Positions 10,369 through 21,485 of a stretch of 64,000 bases of DNA are shown one piece after another (the stretch's first letter is position 1; each line of letters begins with the position of its first letter). Below the pieces are notes generated by a model. It saw only the letters and a list, made by a program, of their open reading frames with translations, was not told where the DNA came from and made no database searches. The stretch comes from Amphiura filiformis (taxonomy: Eukaryota > Echinodermata > Ophiuroidea > Amphilepidida > Amphiuridae), in the NCBI RefSeq assembly GCF_039555335.1, contig NC_092637.1, forward strand, positions 45,029,613-45,093,612, written 5' to 3'. The position numbers were made by a program, and so were the translations under genes.

Positions 10369-10789
10369 TCATTTGAAAAGCTGAAAAGCTTTCAGAAAAT
10401 TTCAATTTCAGAAAATACCTGTATTAACCTGATCCATCCAGGTTATGTTACACTTGAATACACATGATTGAGCAAGTGTTCTTTAAATGAACACCAAAAT
10501 CACTATGGAATTATATGAGTATTTTAGGTCACATAAAAGGACAGAATATGATTTTATTGGCCATCTATGTGCAACTTGATTTCTGAGTTATCTTTTTAAA
10601 TTTCTTGTTATGAAAAAAAATAAGCAGTTATAAAGAAGAATAAATAGAGGATATATAGTATGTGAAATTGCAAATGGGCACTTATGACAACAATGTGTTT
10701 ACATGTATGCATAATCAGTATAACAGTGAATATGTTGTTATGTAAAAAGGACATTGGGTTAAAAATGGAGAGGAAAAAGATGACTATTA
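10369..10789. other. Presumed intron or 3' flank, no gene
   Basis: AT-rich, no recognised exon. The second copy differs by an extra C near 17941, which changes the read-through frame; this supports the view that the DNA is non-coding. Confidence 0.5.
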
Positions 10790-10803
10790 CCGGGTATTGA
10801 ACC

Positions 10804-11393
10804 CGGGGGGATCACTCATATATAAAAGTTGTAAGCATCCGCGTGAATTGACTTTCAAAAATGACCCTAAGCTAGGATGTCGAAAATTTGTCAAACTGAC
10901 CCTAAACAAGGATTGTACTGAAATAAAAACACCTAAGCAAGGAATTGTTTTGAAATTTACCCCTAAAACAATAGAAATTATAAAAACACCCTAAGCAAGG
11001 AATTGGTTAGAAATTTGCCCCTAAACAAAGATAGATATTGCATGTGTCGGTACAGTGATATCGGCAAGCTTAAAATTGGCACTGTTGAAGTCGGCTCCGA
11101 TTTTTTTTTTAATCTGGTTGGTAAAATTGCTCAGAAACCACTCTTTTGTGCCGAATAATTTGATAAATATGTCACCACTAGGCCTAATGTCCGTTAATTG
11201 GGTAATTTAAAAAAATTACCCTATGTGAGGATCATCCTTTAAAAAAACACCCCTTCTTTTACTAAAATGAGTGTTTTGAGACCCTAATCGTGGATCCGCG
11301 CGGATCCTCGTTTTGATTTTCAAAACCACCCTAAATCCGCGTTTTCTTTCACGCGGATGCTTACAACTTCCATATATGAGTGCCCCCCCCCCC
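10804..11393. mobile_element. 590-bp TIR element inserted into a tRNA-like sequence
   Basis: The left end (CACTCATATATAAAAGTTG, then TAAGCATCCGCGTG) and the inverse of the right end (CACTCATATATGGAAGTTG, then TAAGCATCCGCGTG) match, separated from the flanks by a G run and a C run. The flanking direct repeat CCGGGTATTGAACC (10790-10803 and 11394-11407) is the T-arm/B-box of a minus-strand tRNA-like sequence, so the insertion split it. The interior repeats ACACCCTAAGCAAGGAATTG-like words. No coding sequence. Confidence 0.7.
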
Positions 11394-11460
11394 CCGGGTA
11401 TTGAACCGGGTACCCCATGGGTAAAACATAACGCGCTAACCAATTGAGCTATGTAACCCG
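11394..11460 (-). pseudogene. tRNA-like sequence split by a transposon, copy 1
   Basis: Read on the minus strand from 11460: GGGTTACATAGCTC, then TTGGTTAGCG (A box), an anticodon-like arm with loop TTTTACC closed by 5 pairs (two G-T), and CCCGGTTCAATACC (B box). The 3' end is displaced to 10780-10803 by the TIR element. The anticodon position would read TTA (codon TAA) and position 37 is C rather than a purine, so it looks like a relic or a SINE head rather than a working tRNA. Confidence 0.6.
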
Positions 11461-12338
11461 CTTCGTCCATGACGGAATTTTTAGAGCTTATATGCTACCG
11501 CCGTAAAGCTTGAGACTCCCGGGGAGTGAGTGTTGTTCGCTCTTTTCATAGAATGTGTATGATGCGAAACAAAAGTAGCTGTTGAGGAGACTGATTATTC
11601 ATTCATAATTCCCTACCCAGAAATCCGAAGTACTTTTAGTATTTAGAAACTGGTAGCCTGTAAAGGCCGATGTTTTTCATGATTTCTCCGGAAATACATC
11701 GACTTGGGGCGTCAAATTTCAGGATAGTAATGAGAAAAATAGTATCTATTATGTAATACCAAAACCTCATCAACAATGAAAAATATCGGGGGATGATGCT
11801 GTCGATCGGGTTACGGACCTTTAATTAGCCATTGTGACCGAGCCGGGGACCGAGCGATAAGATGTATGACACTGCATGACTGTAATTCGGACCACAGAGG
11901 TTTGTATATTTAAAAAACAAAATACCACGCAATACGTTACATACCGTAAATGTTCGCCTAATGGCGCACCTGGGCTCCTTTGCCTTGGGATAAATTTCAT
12001 GTGCAAATAGAGCGCTCCCTACACTGAAATCCAAACAAGAACTAGAGCGGTTCTCGGCTTTCGCGGTTCTCGGCTTTCGCGTTGTGCAATTCTTTATCGT
12101 TAGAAGGCGTTAGAAGGAGAGTGGTATTGTTTGGAAAGCCTGTGTGGTTGTAGCTGGTTGTATATTATTTCTGTTCAGAACCTTGTGTGGGTTGGACGAA
12201 TCAATGGGTGGGGGCATTTGGTTATATTGTGAAATTAGACTGTTTGGTTTTGAATATGGAGCAACAATGGAGTTGGAAATTGTTATGAAAGTGATAGACC
12301 AGAGTTCTAACGATTTGCAAACTGAGATGCTTACTTGC
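11461..12338. other. No gene recognised
   Basis: Mixed sequence between the tRNA-like relic and the LINE. GGTTCTCGGCTTTCGCG occurs twice in tandem at about 12049-12082. Open frames on both strands are short and overlap one another, without recognisable domains. Confidence 0.5.
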
Positions 12339-13831
12339 TTATTTCGGGTGGTTTTCCTGAACCACGACAGCTTTCCATGTCCTCCTGTCCTGCATCGCCG
12401 TTCCCAGGTCTGATGCTTGTAGTCCAGTGTCCTGCTTGAGTACATCTACATATGTAAGGGATGGTCTACCAGGGTTTCTTGTTCCATGTTTAGGAGTCCA
12501 GGTTATCAGATTGGCGACAGGTTCGCACTTGCTCCTGAAGCAGTGTCCAGCTAAGCATGTCCTCTTTTCTCTGATCTTCTCTGAGAGTCTTGGAAGGTCT
12601 ACATACAGCTCTTTGCTGTTCATATGCTGCTTCAATGGATGTTTTACACTACCCTAAGCATTCGAGTGTAACAGCCGTCCAGCTCTTAAGATAGTTTTGG
12701 AGTTATGGTCCAGGCTTCGCATCCATATGTTAACACAGACTCCAATGTTACACTGAAAAGCCGCAGTTTAAATTTCTTTGGTAGAGCAGACTTCCAGATC
12801 TTGTTTAGGCTGTTACATGCTCTCCAAGCTGCTGCCTTACGTGTTTTGACATCGTGCTCTGTGCCACGGTAGTTACCTCCTTGACTTAGGTCTCCTGACT
12901 TCGGTATTGTGATTATATTTAGAAAAGATCATTGATCAGGCATTCTTTCTTTTATCAATGCATCGTTGCAAAAACCTAGCACTAGGTCATCCAGGTCACA
13001 TCTCTTTAAGACTTCTGGTGGGATGCCGCCTTCTCCACTACTCTTTCCTTCTGCTATTGCTGTCTTCGCCTTTGTGTATTCTTCATGGCTAAAAGAACCA
13101 ACCTCAATCGCGAGATCATCTGTGATGGGTTCTATTATATCGTCTTCCCCCTCTATATCTGGGGAACTTCCTAGCAGATCTTTGAAATGATGATACCAGT
13201 TGTTTACCCTTTCCATCTGAGTATCTCTTTTCAGCTGGCCTCTCATTGACGATTTTCTTCCTGTAATGTCATTAATCAATCTCCAACTCTGACTGTGTTT
13301 ACAGTTGTCATGTGCCATTTCAACTTTTTCTTTTAACTTGGTGTTGAGATCATCCTCTATTGCATCCTCTAACTCCTGCTAATTCCTGTTGTCTTCAGTT
13401 GTATTTTCTTGATATGTCTCATAAGCATCTTTGATTTTCAGTTTTGCTGATGTTACTCTGTTATCACTTGAGAAGCACGCCTTCCTGATTTTCTTTCTAA
13501 CAGGTATGATCTTCTCTGTTGCCTCTGCAATGGCGCTTATAAATTTCTCATATCGTTCGGTGGCATTTTCATCAATATCTTCTAGAGGTTGGAATCTGTT
13601 GCATACCTCAATTGTATATTGCTGTTGTAGCTTTTTATCTGCGCATAAAACCCTCCAGTCATAGTGTTTCTTTCTTGGCAAAGCCTTGCTCTCTTTCTTA
13701 GACTTAGTCTGATCCTTGCTGATACAATCATATGATCAGATCCTATGCTAGAAAAGGCGCTATAGGCTTCAGCGTCCAGCAAGCTGTTCTTCCACTTCTT
13801 CCTAATCAGAACGTAGTCCAATTGGTATTTG
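12339..13831 (-). pseudogene. LINE missing its reverse-transcriptase core, copy 1 (RTE-like?)
   Basis: Minus-strand fragments lie in correct LINE order. 13821-13582 is the end of an endonuclease domain (DYVLIRKKW...SDHMIVSARI). 13681-13379 and 13318-12929 are the linker up to SSGEGGIPPEVLK. Then comes IPKSGDLSQGGNYRG near 12890, and directly after it KAAAWRACNSLNKIWKS and LESVLTYGCEAW, then the C-terminal RRTCLAGHCF...LITWTPKHG at 12635-12339. Between NYRG and KAAAW the whole YADD-bearing RT core is gone. Several stops and frameshifts also occur. The endonuclease style resembles RTE/craniofacial-development-like LINEs, but the clade is uncertain. Copy 2 has the same deletion, so the deletion predates the duplication. 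Confidence 0.7.
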
Positions 13832-13959
13832 CTTCCTGAGGTATTTGCTTACTGAGATAGTAGTAAGAAGTACAAGAAATTGTATAATTAATATTACTAG
13901 GCGATTACCCGTATTTGGCGGTTCTTGGCTATCGCAATTACCTGCCTGATGGTGACTAA

Positions 13960-14661
13960 GTTTTATACCCATACGACAGTTTTGAGTAATTTGACCTCAG
14001 ATGACCCCTGAGAAACCCCGGATGACCCCAAAATGACCTTTCATATATTTGGTTCTTAATGTCGACTGTACCCACCAAGTTTCATACCAATACAATAGTT
14101 TTAGTAATTTGACCTCAGATGACCCCTGGGTGACCCCGGATGACCTTTCAAATATTTGGCTCTAAATGTCGACTGTACCCATCATGTTTTTTTTTTGATC
14201 ATACAACAGTTTTAGTAATTTGACCTCAGATGACCCCTGGGTGCCCCAAAATGACCTTCCCAATATTTGGCTCTAATATCGACTGTAGGCCTACCCACCA
14301 AGTTTCATGCGCATACGACAGTTTGTAGTAATTTAGATGACCTCAAAATGACCTTCCAAAATTGGCTCTAAATGTCGAATGTACCCACCACGTTTCATGC
14401 CCATTCGACATTGTATAGTAATTTGACTTCATATGACCCCTGGGTGACCCCGGATGACCCAAAATGAACTGACCAAATATGGCTTTAAGTGTTGACTGTA
14501 CACCAAGTTTCATGCCCATACGACAGTTTTTAGTAATTTGACCTCAGATGAACCCTGGGTGACCCGGATGACCCCAAAAATGACCTTGCAAAAAATTAGC
14601 TCTAAATGTCGACTGTTTCCACCAAGTTTCATGCCCATTTTCACCAAGTTTCATGACAGTT
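13960..14661. repeat. TGACC-rich ~120-bp tandem repeat, copy 1
   Basis: About six diverged monomers. Each carries TTTGACCTCAGATGACCCC, then GGGTGACCCCGGATGACC, AATGACCTTCC, TTTGGCTCTAAATGTCGACTG and CCACCAAGTTTCATG in that order. The array is cut at 14661 where the next duplication unit starts. No coding potential. Confidence 0.85.
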
Positions 14662-14785
14662 TAGACTGTGTTTGAATTACCCTTGCAACTTTACTCTCAT
14701 TAATGTTGGAGCAGGTCACATTAGCCTATCCATGTTGTAATCTCATTCATTGTACACTGTAAAAATTGTGTGTTTTTATTTGCAG

Positions 14786-14915
14786 GCCAATTAAGACTAT
14801 CTTCACCAAAGAGATTAGACTTACGGAGTCCGGACTTGGTCATGTTTGCATGTCTCTCAGAGAGGGTAAAATTCGTACCGCTGACACCCTACAAACTTTA
14901 GTTTTAAGTGTGTAA
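14786..14915 (+). other. Candidate small exon, copy 2
   Basis: Same TTTATTTGCAG acceptor and intact 42-codon frame as at 4928. Whether it belongs to the kinase gene at 17138 is unknown; it lies 2.2 kb upstream in the same orientation. Confidence 0.3.
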
Positions 14916-15241
14916 TATGTTGCCCTGATAATGCACACCATTTATGGTTTGGTATCGGGTTTTGCCGATACATACCGGAGGGACAATATGATATCCAAAA
15001 TGGCTAATTTCGATAGCAATACACCTGAGCTATTCTGAGACAGGACTCTTAAGTCAAATCCTCTTTGATTTCCACACACATTTAGTGACCTTTGTGAAGT
15101 GTACTAAGATTTGAAAAGTGCAGGAAATTTTAAAAGTGAAGGACAAGTTTAAGGTATTTTTTTATGAAAATTTATGGGCAGACAATGCAGGGTTGAAATG
15201 AAAATTGAAGCTTCATTCAATGTCAAACTTTATCCTTATTA

Positions 15242-15489
15242 GGCCAAAAAAAAGAAAGGTTCGTCTCAAAGCTCGCGCGCGCGTTTGTAAAATCCCACGA
15301 TTTGACAAAAACAAATGCGGAAATTTTGTTTATTTCAAAAAAAAAATTTTTTATAGTTTTTTCCAGAAAAAATTGGCGAAAATCAGACTTTTTCTCAAAA
15401 TACTAAAAAAAAAAAAAAAAAAATCGCATTTCGCATTTGTTTTAAATTTCTCGTGAGCTTTGAGACAAACCTTTTTTTTTTTTTTGGCC
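15242..15489. mobile_element. GGCC-ended MITE, copy in duplication unit 2
   Basis: Duplicate of 7700-7953, again flanked by TTA (15239-15241 and 15490-15492). The central A run is shorter. Confidence 0.75.
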
Positions 15490-16286
15490 TTAGGGAGCGG
15501 TCATTTTTCTATTGGGGAAATTGAAAACAGATTTTTGATGATTATGTGTTACAGCAAATCACTGATAGTATGTACCTTCAATTCAGAAAGTGCATAAATG
15601 TAATTGAATGGGGAGGTAGGTGCATGCTCATGATTTTGATTTTAATTATAAAGTGACTTTTTTTTTTGGGGGAAGGAAATAAATCACTGGAGGTAATGTT
15701 GCCTGAATATATTCATACAAGTTTGTATAATGAGGTAGAACCAAAGAGTACCGACTCTGCCATGTTTGCCATTATTTCGCTATGCATCCAACAACAAACT
15801 TCAGTTCAAAGCGTGTGTTGTTTGCTTTCTGCGTGTAACATGTTGCCCCAAAAATATGCGCAACTTATTTTGCTCAAGCCTACAGATACCAATTATTGAC
15901 AATTGTTCTATTTTAAACCAATAAACACAGGAGGTATTCTATTTCCTCTCCTAACCAGAATGGCAAATTTACCATAGCATTCATTACACACAAGCTCACA
16001 CAGTCGGTACTCTTTGGTCTAATGTCTTTGATATATTAATAATCGTAAAGAATGTTTGCTGCTTCTATACACCTGTTATGCTAATTATGTCGTTGTCAAA
16101 TGTGGACTAGTTTTGTAGACGTATACCATTGTTAGATTTGAATAATAAATGGACATTGTACTTGTTCAAGTGACAAAATTCTTGTTTTCCTGTGATCTTT
16201 ATGTATGATTTTGTTTAATTTTTTAAAATCAATATAGAATTTTCATAACATTCATACATAATGTACAATGAAAGTGTATGCAAATA
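15490..16286. other. Kinase-locus flank, no supported gene
   Basis: Duplicate of 7954-8754, including the 77-codon frame at 15666-15899, whose start differs because of a G-run change. No domain recognised. Confidence 0.4.
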
Positions 16287-16521
16287 TCAAAAGTAGTTTA
16301 GAACTGGTTAACAACACTCATGAACCAAATATTTCGGAGAAACCATTCTCCATCATCAGTGGTATAATACTTTTGCTAGATTCACTGATGATTCTCTAGT
16401 TTTTCTAGATGTTGACAATGTCCTTTTTGTCCTTTGTGATGGTGTTTCAAAAAGTGAGTGTTGTTGACCAGTTTTGAAAACTAATGCTCTTTCCCAAAAT
16501 GTATAAAGCTCTTCATTTGTA
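16287..16521. mobile_element. Short TIR element, copy in duplication unit 2
   Basis: Duplicate of the insertion at 8755-8989 with the same AACTGG...AACAACACTCA inverted ends and TATG(C/T)AAATA flanks. Confidence 0.6.
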
Positions 16522-17137
16522 TATGTAAATAATTTGCACCTATTAGCGAACAAACTATCAAGGAGAATAATCACTATTTTATTGGAATTTCTGATTTTTG
16601 AGAAAGAATTAAAACCTCAAAGCATCAATTTTGGACAGCCAGTTCTGGTTATAAACCCTCGCAATTATTTTGTTGGGGATATTATTTTCATCAGGACTGA
16701 TCAGGAGACTTTGTATATTGAATTGGTGATCGCGATAAGATAATCGACCTTTGATACCGGTTTTTGTCTGTTAGTATTTGCCATCACGGCAAAATGTCCC
16801 AATATGAATTATTAATAATAATATCTATGTAAGTAAACATCACAGATATGTAGATATCATTTTGACGGTTGAATGGAAGAAGGTCGTAAGTGTTTTGTTA
16901 TGATTATGCACTTGCATTTAAATTAGTATTTTTAAAACTGAAACGTTGGTAAGTTTGGGTCTGCGTCACAACCTGGTGTCATGTGATGTTTTGTGATAAG
17001 AAAATAGTTGTTATTTCAAGAGTGCGAGGGTAGAAATGATCAGTCTTATGAATAGGTTCTGATTCGTTATATCAAATTCGTCTCCACTTTCAAATTTGGC
17101 TGCTTTCTAGAAGTTAGCAATTGATTATTATGCCAAT

Positions 17138-17893
17138 ATGGCGTATGTAACAATTCCACGGGACAAGTTAAAGCTTGTGAAAAGAGTTGCACAGGGAAGC
17201 TTCGGTACAGTGTACAAAGCTCTATGGGATGCACACGAGGTTGCAGCAAAACGAATAGAAATTGAGGATGGACGACGTGAGGTAAGCTTTCTCTCAAAAC
17301 TAGACCATCCAAATATTGTGAAGCTCCTTGGTTATGTTGATGATGACTTGGATTTCTACATAGTCCTTCAGCTCTGTGAAGGTGGTTCACTTCGACAATA
17401 TCTCAATGCACATAGAGGCGCACATTTAGGTCCACGGTTTTATGACTGGTCAAAGCAAGCAGGAAGACCTATCGCGTTCCTTAAGAGGATGGGCGTGGTC
17501 CACAAAGACATTAAAACCCCCAACTACTTGATCACAAATGGTAACATCTTAAAGTTGTGTGATTTTGGATCAGCCAAAGAATTGGATGTTACTATTTCCA
17601 TGGCAACAGAAACAGCGTCTTATCCGTGGATGGCTCCAGAACTTTTGCGAGACAACATCCTTTCTCCTACATATGACATCTATGCCTATGGAGTGGTTGT
17701 TTGGGAACTTTGGACAACAGATATTCCGTTTGAAGGCTCTGATTCACCTGCTATTCTCATTTGGAGGATATGTAACGACAACGAACGACCCCCAATTCCC
17801 CCCAACTGCCCCAAAGCAATTGCTGATTTGCTACGACATTGCTGGTTTACCGACTGGAAGAAAAGACCGACCATGGAGCAAGTGATGTCAATG
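17138..17893 (+). CDS. Protein kinase catalytic-domain exon, TKL group, copy 2
   Basis: Predicts the same 252-residue kinase domain as 9607-10362, with the same glycine loop, Lys38, Glu48, HKD124, Asn129, DFG and APE, and the same GTAAGT donor at 17894. Past the donor the two copies differ (an added C gives a 21-residue instead of 34-residue read-through), while the exon shows no amino-acid difference. This is consistent with the exon ending at the donor and with a very recent duplication. No further exons are recognised downstream, so whether this makes a full kinase is unknown. An uncollapsed haplotype in the assembly is an alternative explanation for the identity. Confidence 0.83.
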
Positions 17894-18321
17894 GTAAGTT
17901 CATTTGAAAAGCTGAAAAGCTTTCAGAAAATTTCAATTTCCAGAAAATACCTGTATTAACCTGATCCATCCAGGTTATGTTACACTTGAATACACATGAT
18001 TGAGCAAGTGTTCTTTAAATGAACACCAAAATCACTATGGAATTATATGAGTATTTTAGGTCACATAAAAGGACAGAATATGATTTTATTGGCCATCTAT
18101 GTGCAACTTGATTTCTGAGTTATCTTTTTAAATTTCTTGTTTTGTAAAAAAATAAGCAGTTATAAAGAAGAATAAATAGAGGATATATAGTATGTGAAAT
18201 TGCAAATGGGCACTTATGACAACAATGTGTTTACATGTATGCATAATCAGTATAACAGTGAATATGTTGTTATGTAAAAAGGACATTGGGTTAAAAATGG
18301 AGAGGAAAAAGATGACTATTA
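17894..18321. other. Splice donor and presumed intron, copy 2
   Basis: Begins with GTAAGT and is otherwise a duplicate of 10363-10789. No exon recognised. Confidence 0.5.
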
Positions 18322-18335
18322 CCGGGTATTGAACC

Positions 18336-18917
18336 CGGGGGGATCACTCATATATAAAAGTTGTAAGCATCCGCGTGAATTGACTTTCAAAAATGACCCT
18401 AAGCTAGGATGTCGAAAATTTGTCAAACTGACCCTAAACAAGGATTGTACTGAAATAAAAACACCCTAAGCAAGGAATTGTTTTGAAATTTACCCCTAAA
18501 ACAATAGAAATTATAAAAACACCCTAAGCAAGGAATTGGTTAGAAATTTGCCCCTAAACAAAGATAGATATTGCATGTGTCGGTACAGTGATATCGGCAA
18601 GCTTAAAATTGGCACTGTTGAAGTCGGCTCCGATTTTTTTTTTTAATCTGGTTGGTAAAATTGCTCAGAAACCACTCTTTTGTGCCGAATAATTTGATAA
18701 ATATGTCACCACTAGGCCTAATGTCCGTTAATTGGGTAATTTAAAAAAATTACCCTATGTGAGGATCATCCTTTAAAAAACACCCTTCTTTTACTAAAAT
18801 GAGTGTTTTGAGACCTAATCGTGGATCCGCGCGGATCCTCGTTTTGATTTTCAAAACCACCCTAAATCCGCGTTTTCTTTCACGCGGATGCTTACAACTT
18901 CCATATATGAGTGCCCC
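18336..18917. mobile_element. TIR element in tRNA-like sequence, copy 2
   Basis: Duplicate of 10804-11393. Flanked by CCGGGTATTGAACC at 18322-18335 and 18918-18931; the right C run is much shorter than in copy 1. Confidence 0.7.
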
Positions 18918-18984
18918 CCGGGTATTGAACCGGGTACCCCATGGGTAAAACATAACGCGCTAACCAATTGAGCTATGTAACCCG
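18918..18984 (-). pseudogene. tRNA-like sequence split by a transposon, copy 2
   Basis: Duplicate of 11394-11460, with the same A-box, B-box and TTTTACC loop. Confidence 0.58.
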
Positions 18985-19863
18985 CTTCGTCCATGACGGA
19001 ATTTTTAGAGCTTATATGCTACCGCCGTAAAGCTGGAGTCTCCCGGGGAGTTAGTGTGGTTCGCTCTTTTCATAGAATGTGAATGATGCGAAACAAAAGT
19101 AGCTGTTGAGGAGACTGATTATTCATTCATAATTCCCTACCCAGAAATCCGAAGTACTTTTAGTATTTAGAAACTGGTAGCCTGTAAAGGCCGATGTTTT
19201 TCATGATTTCTCCGGAAATACATCGACTTGGGGCGTCAAATTTCAGGATAGTAATGAGAAAAATAGTATCTATTATGTAATACCAAAACCTCATCAACAA
19301 TGAAAAATATCGGGGGGATGATGCTGTCGATCGGGTTACGGACCTTTAATTAGCCATTGTGACCGAGCCGGGGACCGAGCGATAAGATGTATGACACTGC
19401 ATGACTGTAATTCGGACCACAGAGGTTTGTATATTTAAAAAACAAAATACCACGCAATACGTTACATACCGTAAATGTTCGCCTAATGGCGCACCTGGGC
19501 TCCTTTGCCTTGGGATAAATTTCATGTGCAAATAGAGCGCTCCCTACACTGAAATCCAAACAAGAACTAGAGCGGTTCTCGGCTTTCGCGGTTCTCGGCT
19601 TTCGCGTTGTGCAATTCTTTATCGTTAGAAGGCGTTAGAAGGAGAGTGGTATTGTTTGGAAAGCCTGTGTGGTTGTAGCTGGTTGTATATTATTTCTGTT
19701 CAGAACCTTGTGTGGGTTGGACGAATCAATGGGTGGGGGCATTTGGTTATATTGTGAAATTAGACTGTTTGGTTTTGAATATGGAGCAACAATGGAGTTG
19801 GAAATTGTTATGAAAGTGATAGACCAGAGTTCTAACGATTTGCAAACTGAGATGCTTACTTGC
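18985..19863. other. No gene recognised
   Basis: Duplicate of 11461-12338, with the same short GGTTCTCGGCTTTCGCG repeat. Confidence 0.5.
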
Positions 19864-21357
19864 TTATTTCGGGTGGTTTTCCTGAACCACGACAGCTTTC
19901 CATGTCCTCCTGTCCTGCATCGCCGTTCCCAGGTCTGATGCTTGTAGTCCAGTGTCCTGCTTGAGTACATCTACATATGTAAGGGATGGTCTACCAGGGT
20001 TTCTTGTTCCATGTTTAGGAGTCCAGGTTATCAGATTGGCGACAGGTTCGCACTTGCTCCTGAAGCAGTGTCCAGCTAAGCATGTCCTCTTTTCTCTGAT
20101 CTTCTCTGAGAGTCTTGGAAGGTCTACATACAGCTCTTTGCTGTTCATATGCTGCTTCCAATGGATGTTTTACACTACCCTAAGCATTCGAGTGTAACAG
20201 CCGTCCAGCTCTTAAGATAGTTTTGGAGTTATGGTCCAGGCTTCGCATCCATATGTTAACACAGACTCCAATGTTACACTGAAAAGCCGCAGTTTAAATT
20301 TCTTTGGTAGAGCAGACTTCCAGATCTTGTTTAGGCTGTTACATGCTCTCCAAGCTGCTGCCTTACGTGTTTTGACATCGTGCTCTGTGCCACGGTAGTT
20401 ACCTCCTTGACTTAGGTCTCCTGACTTCGGTATTGTGATTATATTTAGAAAAGATCATTGATCAGGCATTCTTTCTTTTATCAATGCATCGTTGCAAAAA
20501 CCTAGCACTAGGTCATCCAGGTCACATCTCTTTAAGACTTCTGGTGGGATGCCGCCTTCTCCACTACTCTTTCCTTCTGCTATTGCTGTCTTCGCCTTTG
20601 TGTATTCTTCATGGCTAAAAGAACCAACCTCAATCGCGAGATCATCTGTGATGGGTTCTATTATATCGTCTTCCCCCTCTATATCTGGGGAACTTCCTAG
20701 CAGATCTTTGAAATGATGATACCAGTTGTTTACCCTTTCCATCTGAGTATCTCTTTTCAGCTGGCCTCTCATTGACGATTTTCTTCCTGTAATGTCATTA
20801 ATCAATCTCCAACTCTGACTGTGTTTACAGTTGTCATGTGCCATTTCAACTTTTTCTTTTAACTTGGTGTTGAGATCATCCTCTATTGCATCCTCTAACT
20901 CCTGCTAATTCCTGTTGTCTTCAGTTGTATTTTCTTGATATGTCTCATAAGCATCTTTGATTTTCAGTTTTGCTGATGTTACTCTGTTATCACTTGAGAA
21001 GCACGCCTTCCTGATTTTCTTTCTAACAGGTATGATCTTCTCTGTTGCCTCTGCAATGGCGCTTATAAATTTCTCATATCGTTCGGTGGCATTTTCATCA
21101 ATATCTTCTAGAGGTTGGAATCTGTTGCATACCTCAATTGTATATTGCTGTTGTAGCTTTTTATCTGCGCATAAAACCCTCCAGTCATAGTGTTTCTTTC
21201 TTGGCAAAGCCTTGCTCTCTTTCTTAGACTTAGTCTGATCCTTGCTGATACAATCATATGATCAGATCCTATGCTAGAAAAGGCGCTATAGGCTTCAGCG
21301 TCCAGCAAGCTGTTCTTCCACTTCTTCCTAATCAGAACGTAGTCCAATTGGTATTTG
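19864..21357 (-). pseudogene. LINE missing its RT core, copy 2
   Basis: Duplicate of 12339-13831 with the same endonuclease remnant, linker, missing RT core and C-terminal part. One added base near 20158 shortens the last open frame relative to copy 1. Confidence 0.7.
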
Positions 21358-21485
21358 CTTCCTGAGGTATTTGCTTACTGAGATAGTAGTAAGAAGTACA
21401 AGAAATTGTATAATTAATATTACTAGGCGATTACCCGTATTTGGCGGTTCTTGGCTATCGCAATTACCTGCCTGATGGTGACTAA

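Larger units (their letters stand above)
7121..14661. repeat. 7.54-kb tandem duplication unit, copy 1
   Basis: TAGACTGTGTTTGAATTACC at 7121 restarts at 14662, and the next ~7.5 kb match with only scattered indels and substitutions. The unit holds the candidate exon (7245), a MITE (7700), the kinase exon (9607), a split tRNA-like sequence (11394), a broken LINE (12339) and a TGACC minisatellite (13960). The junction TCATGACAGTTTAGACTG at 14651 joins minisatellite to the unit start. Confidence 0.9.

Noticed and set aside
10363-10467. 34-residue C-terminal extension of the kinase frame
   Set aside because: It begins at a GTAAGT donor, has no kinase similarity, and the second copy reads differently because of one added base.
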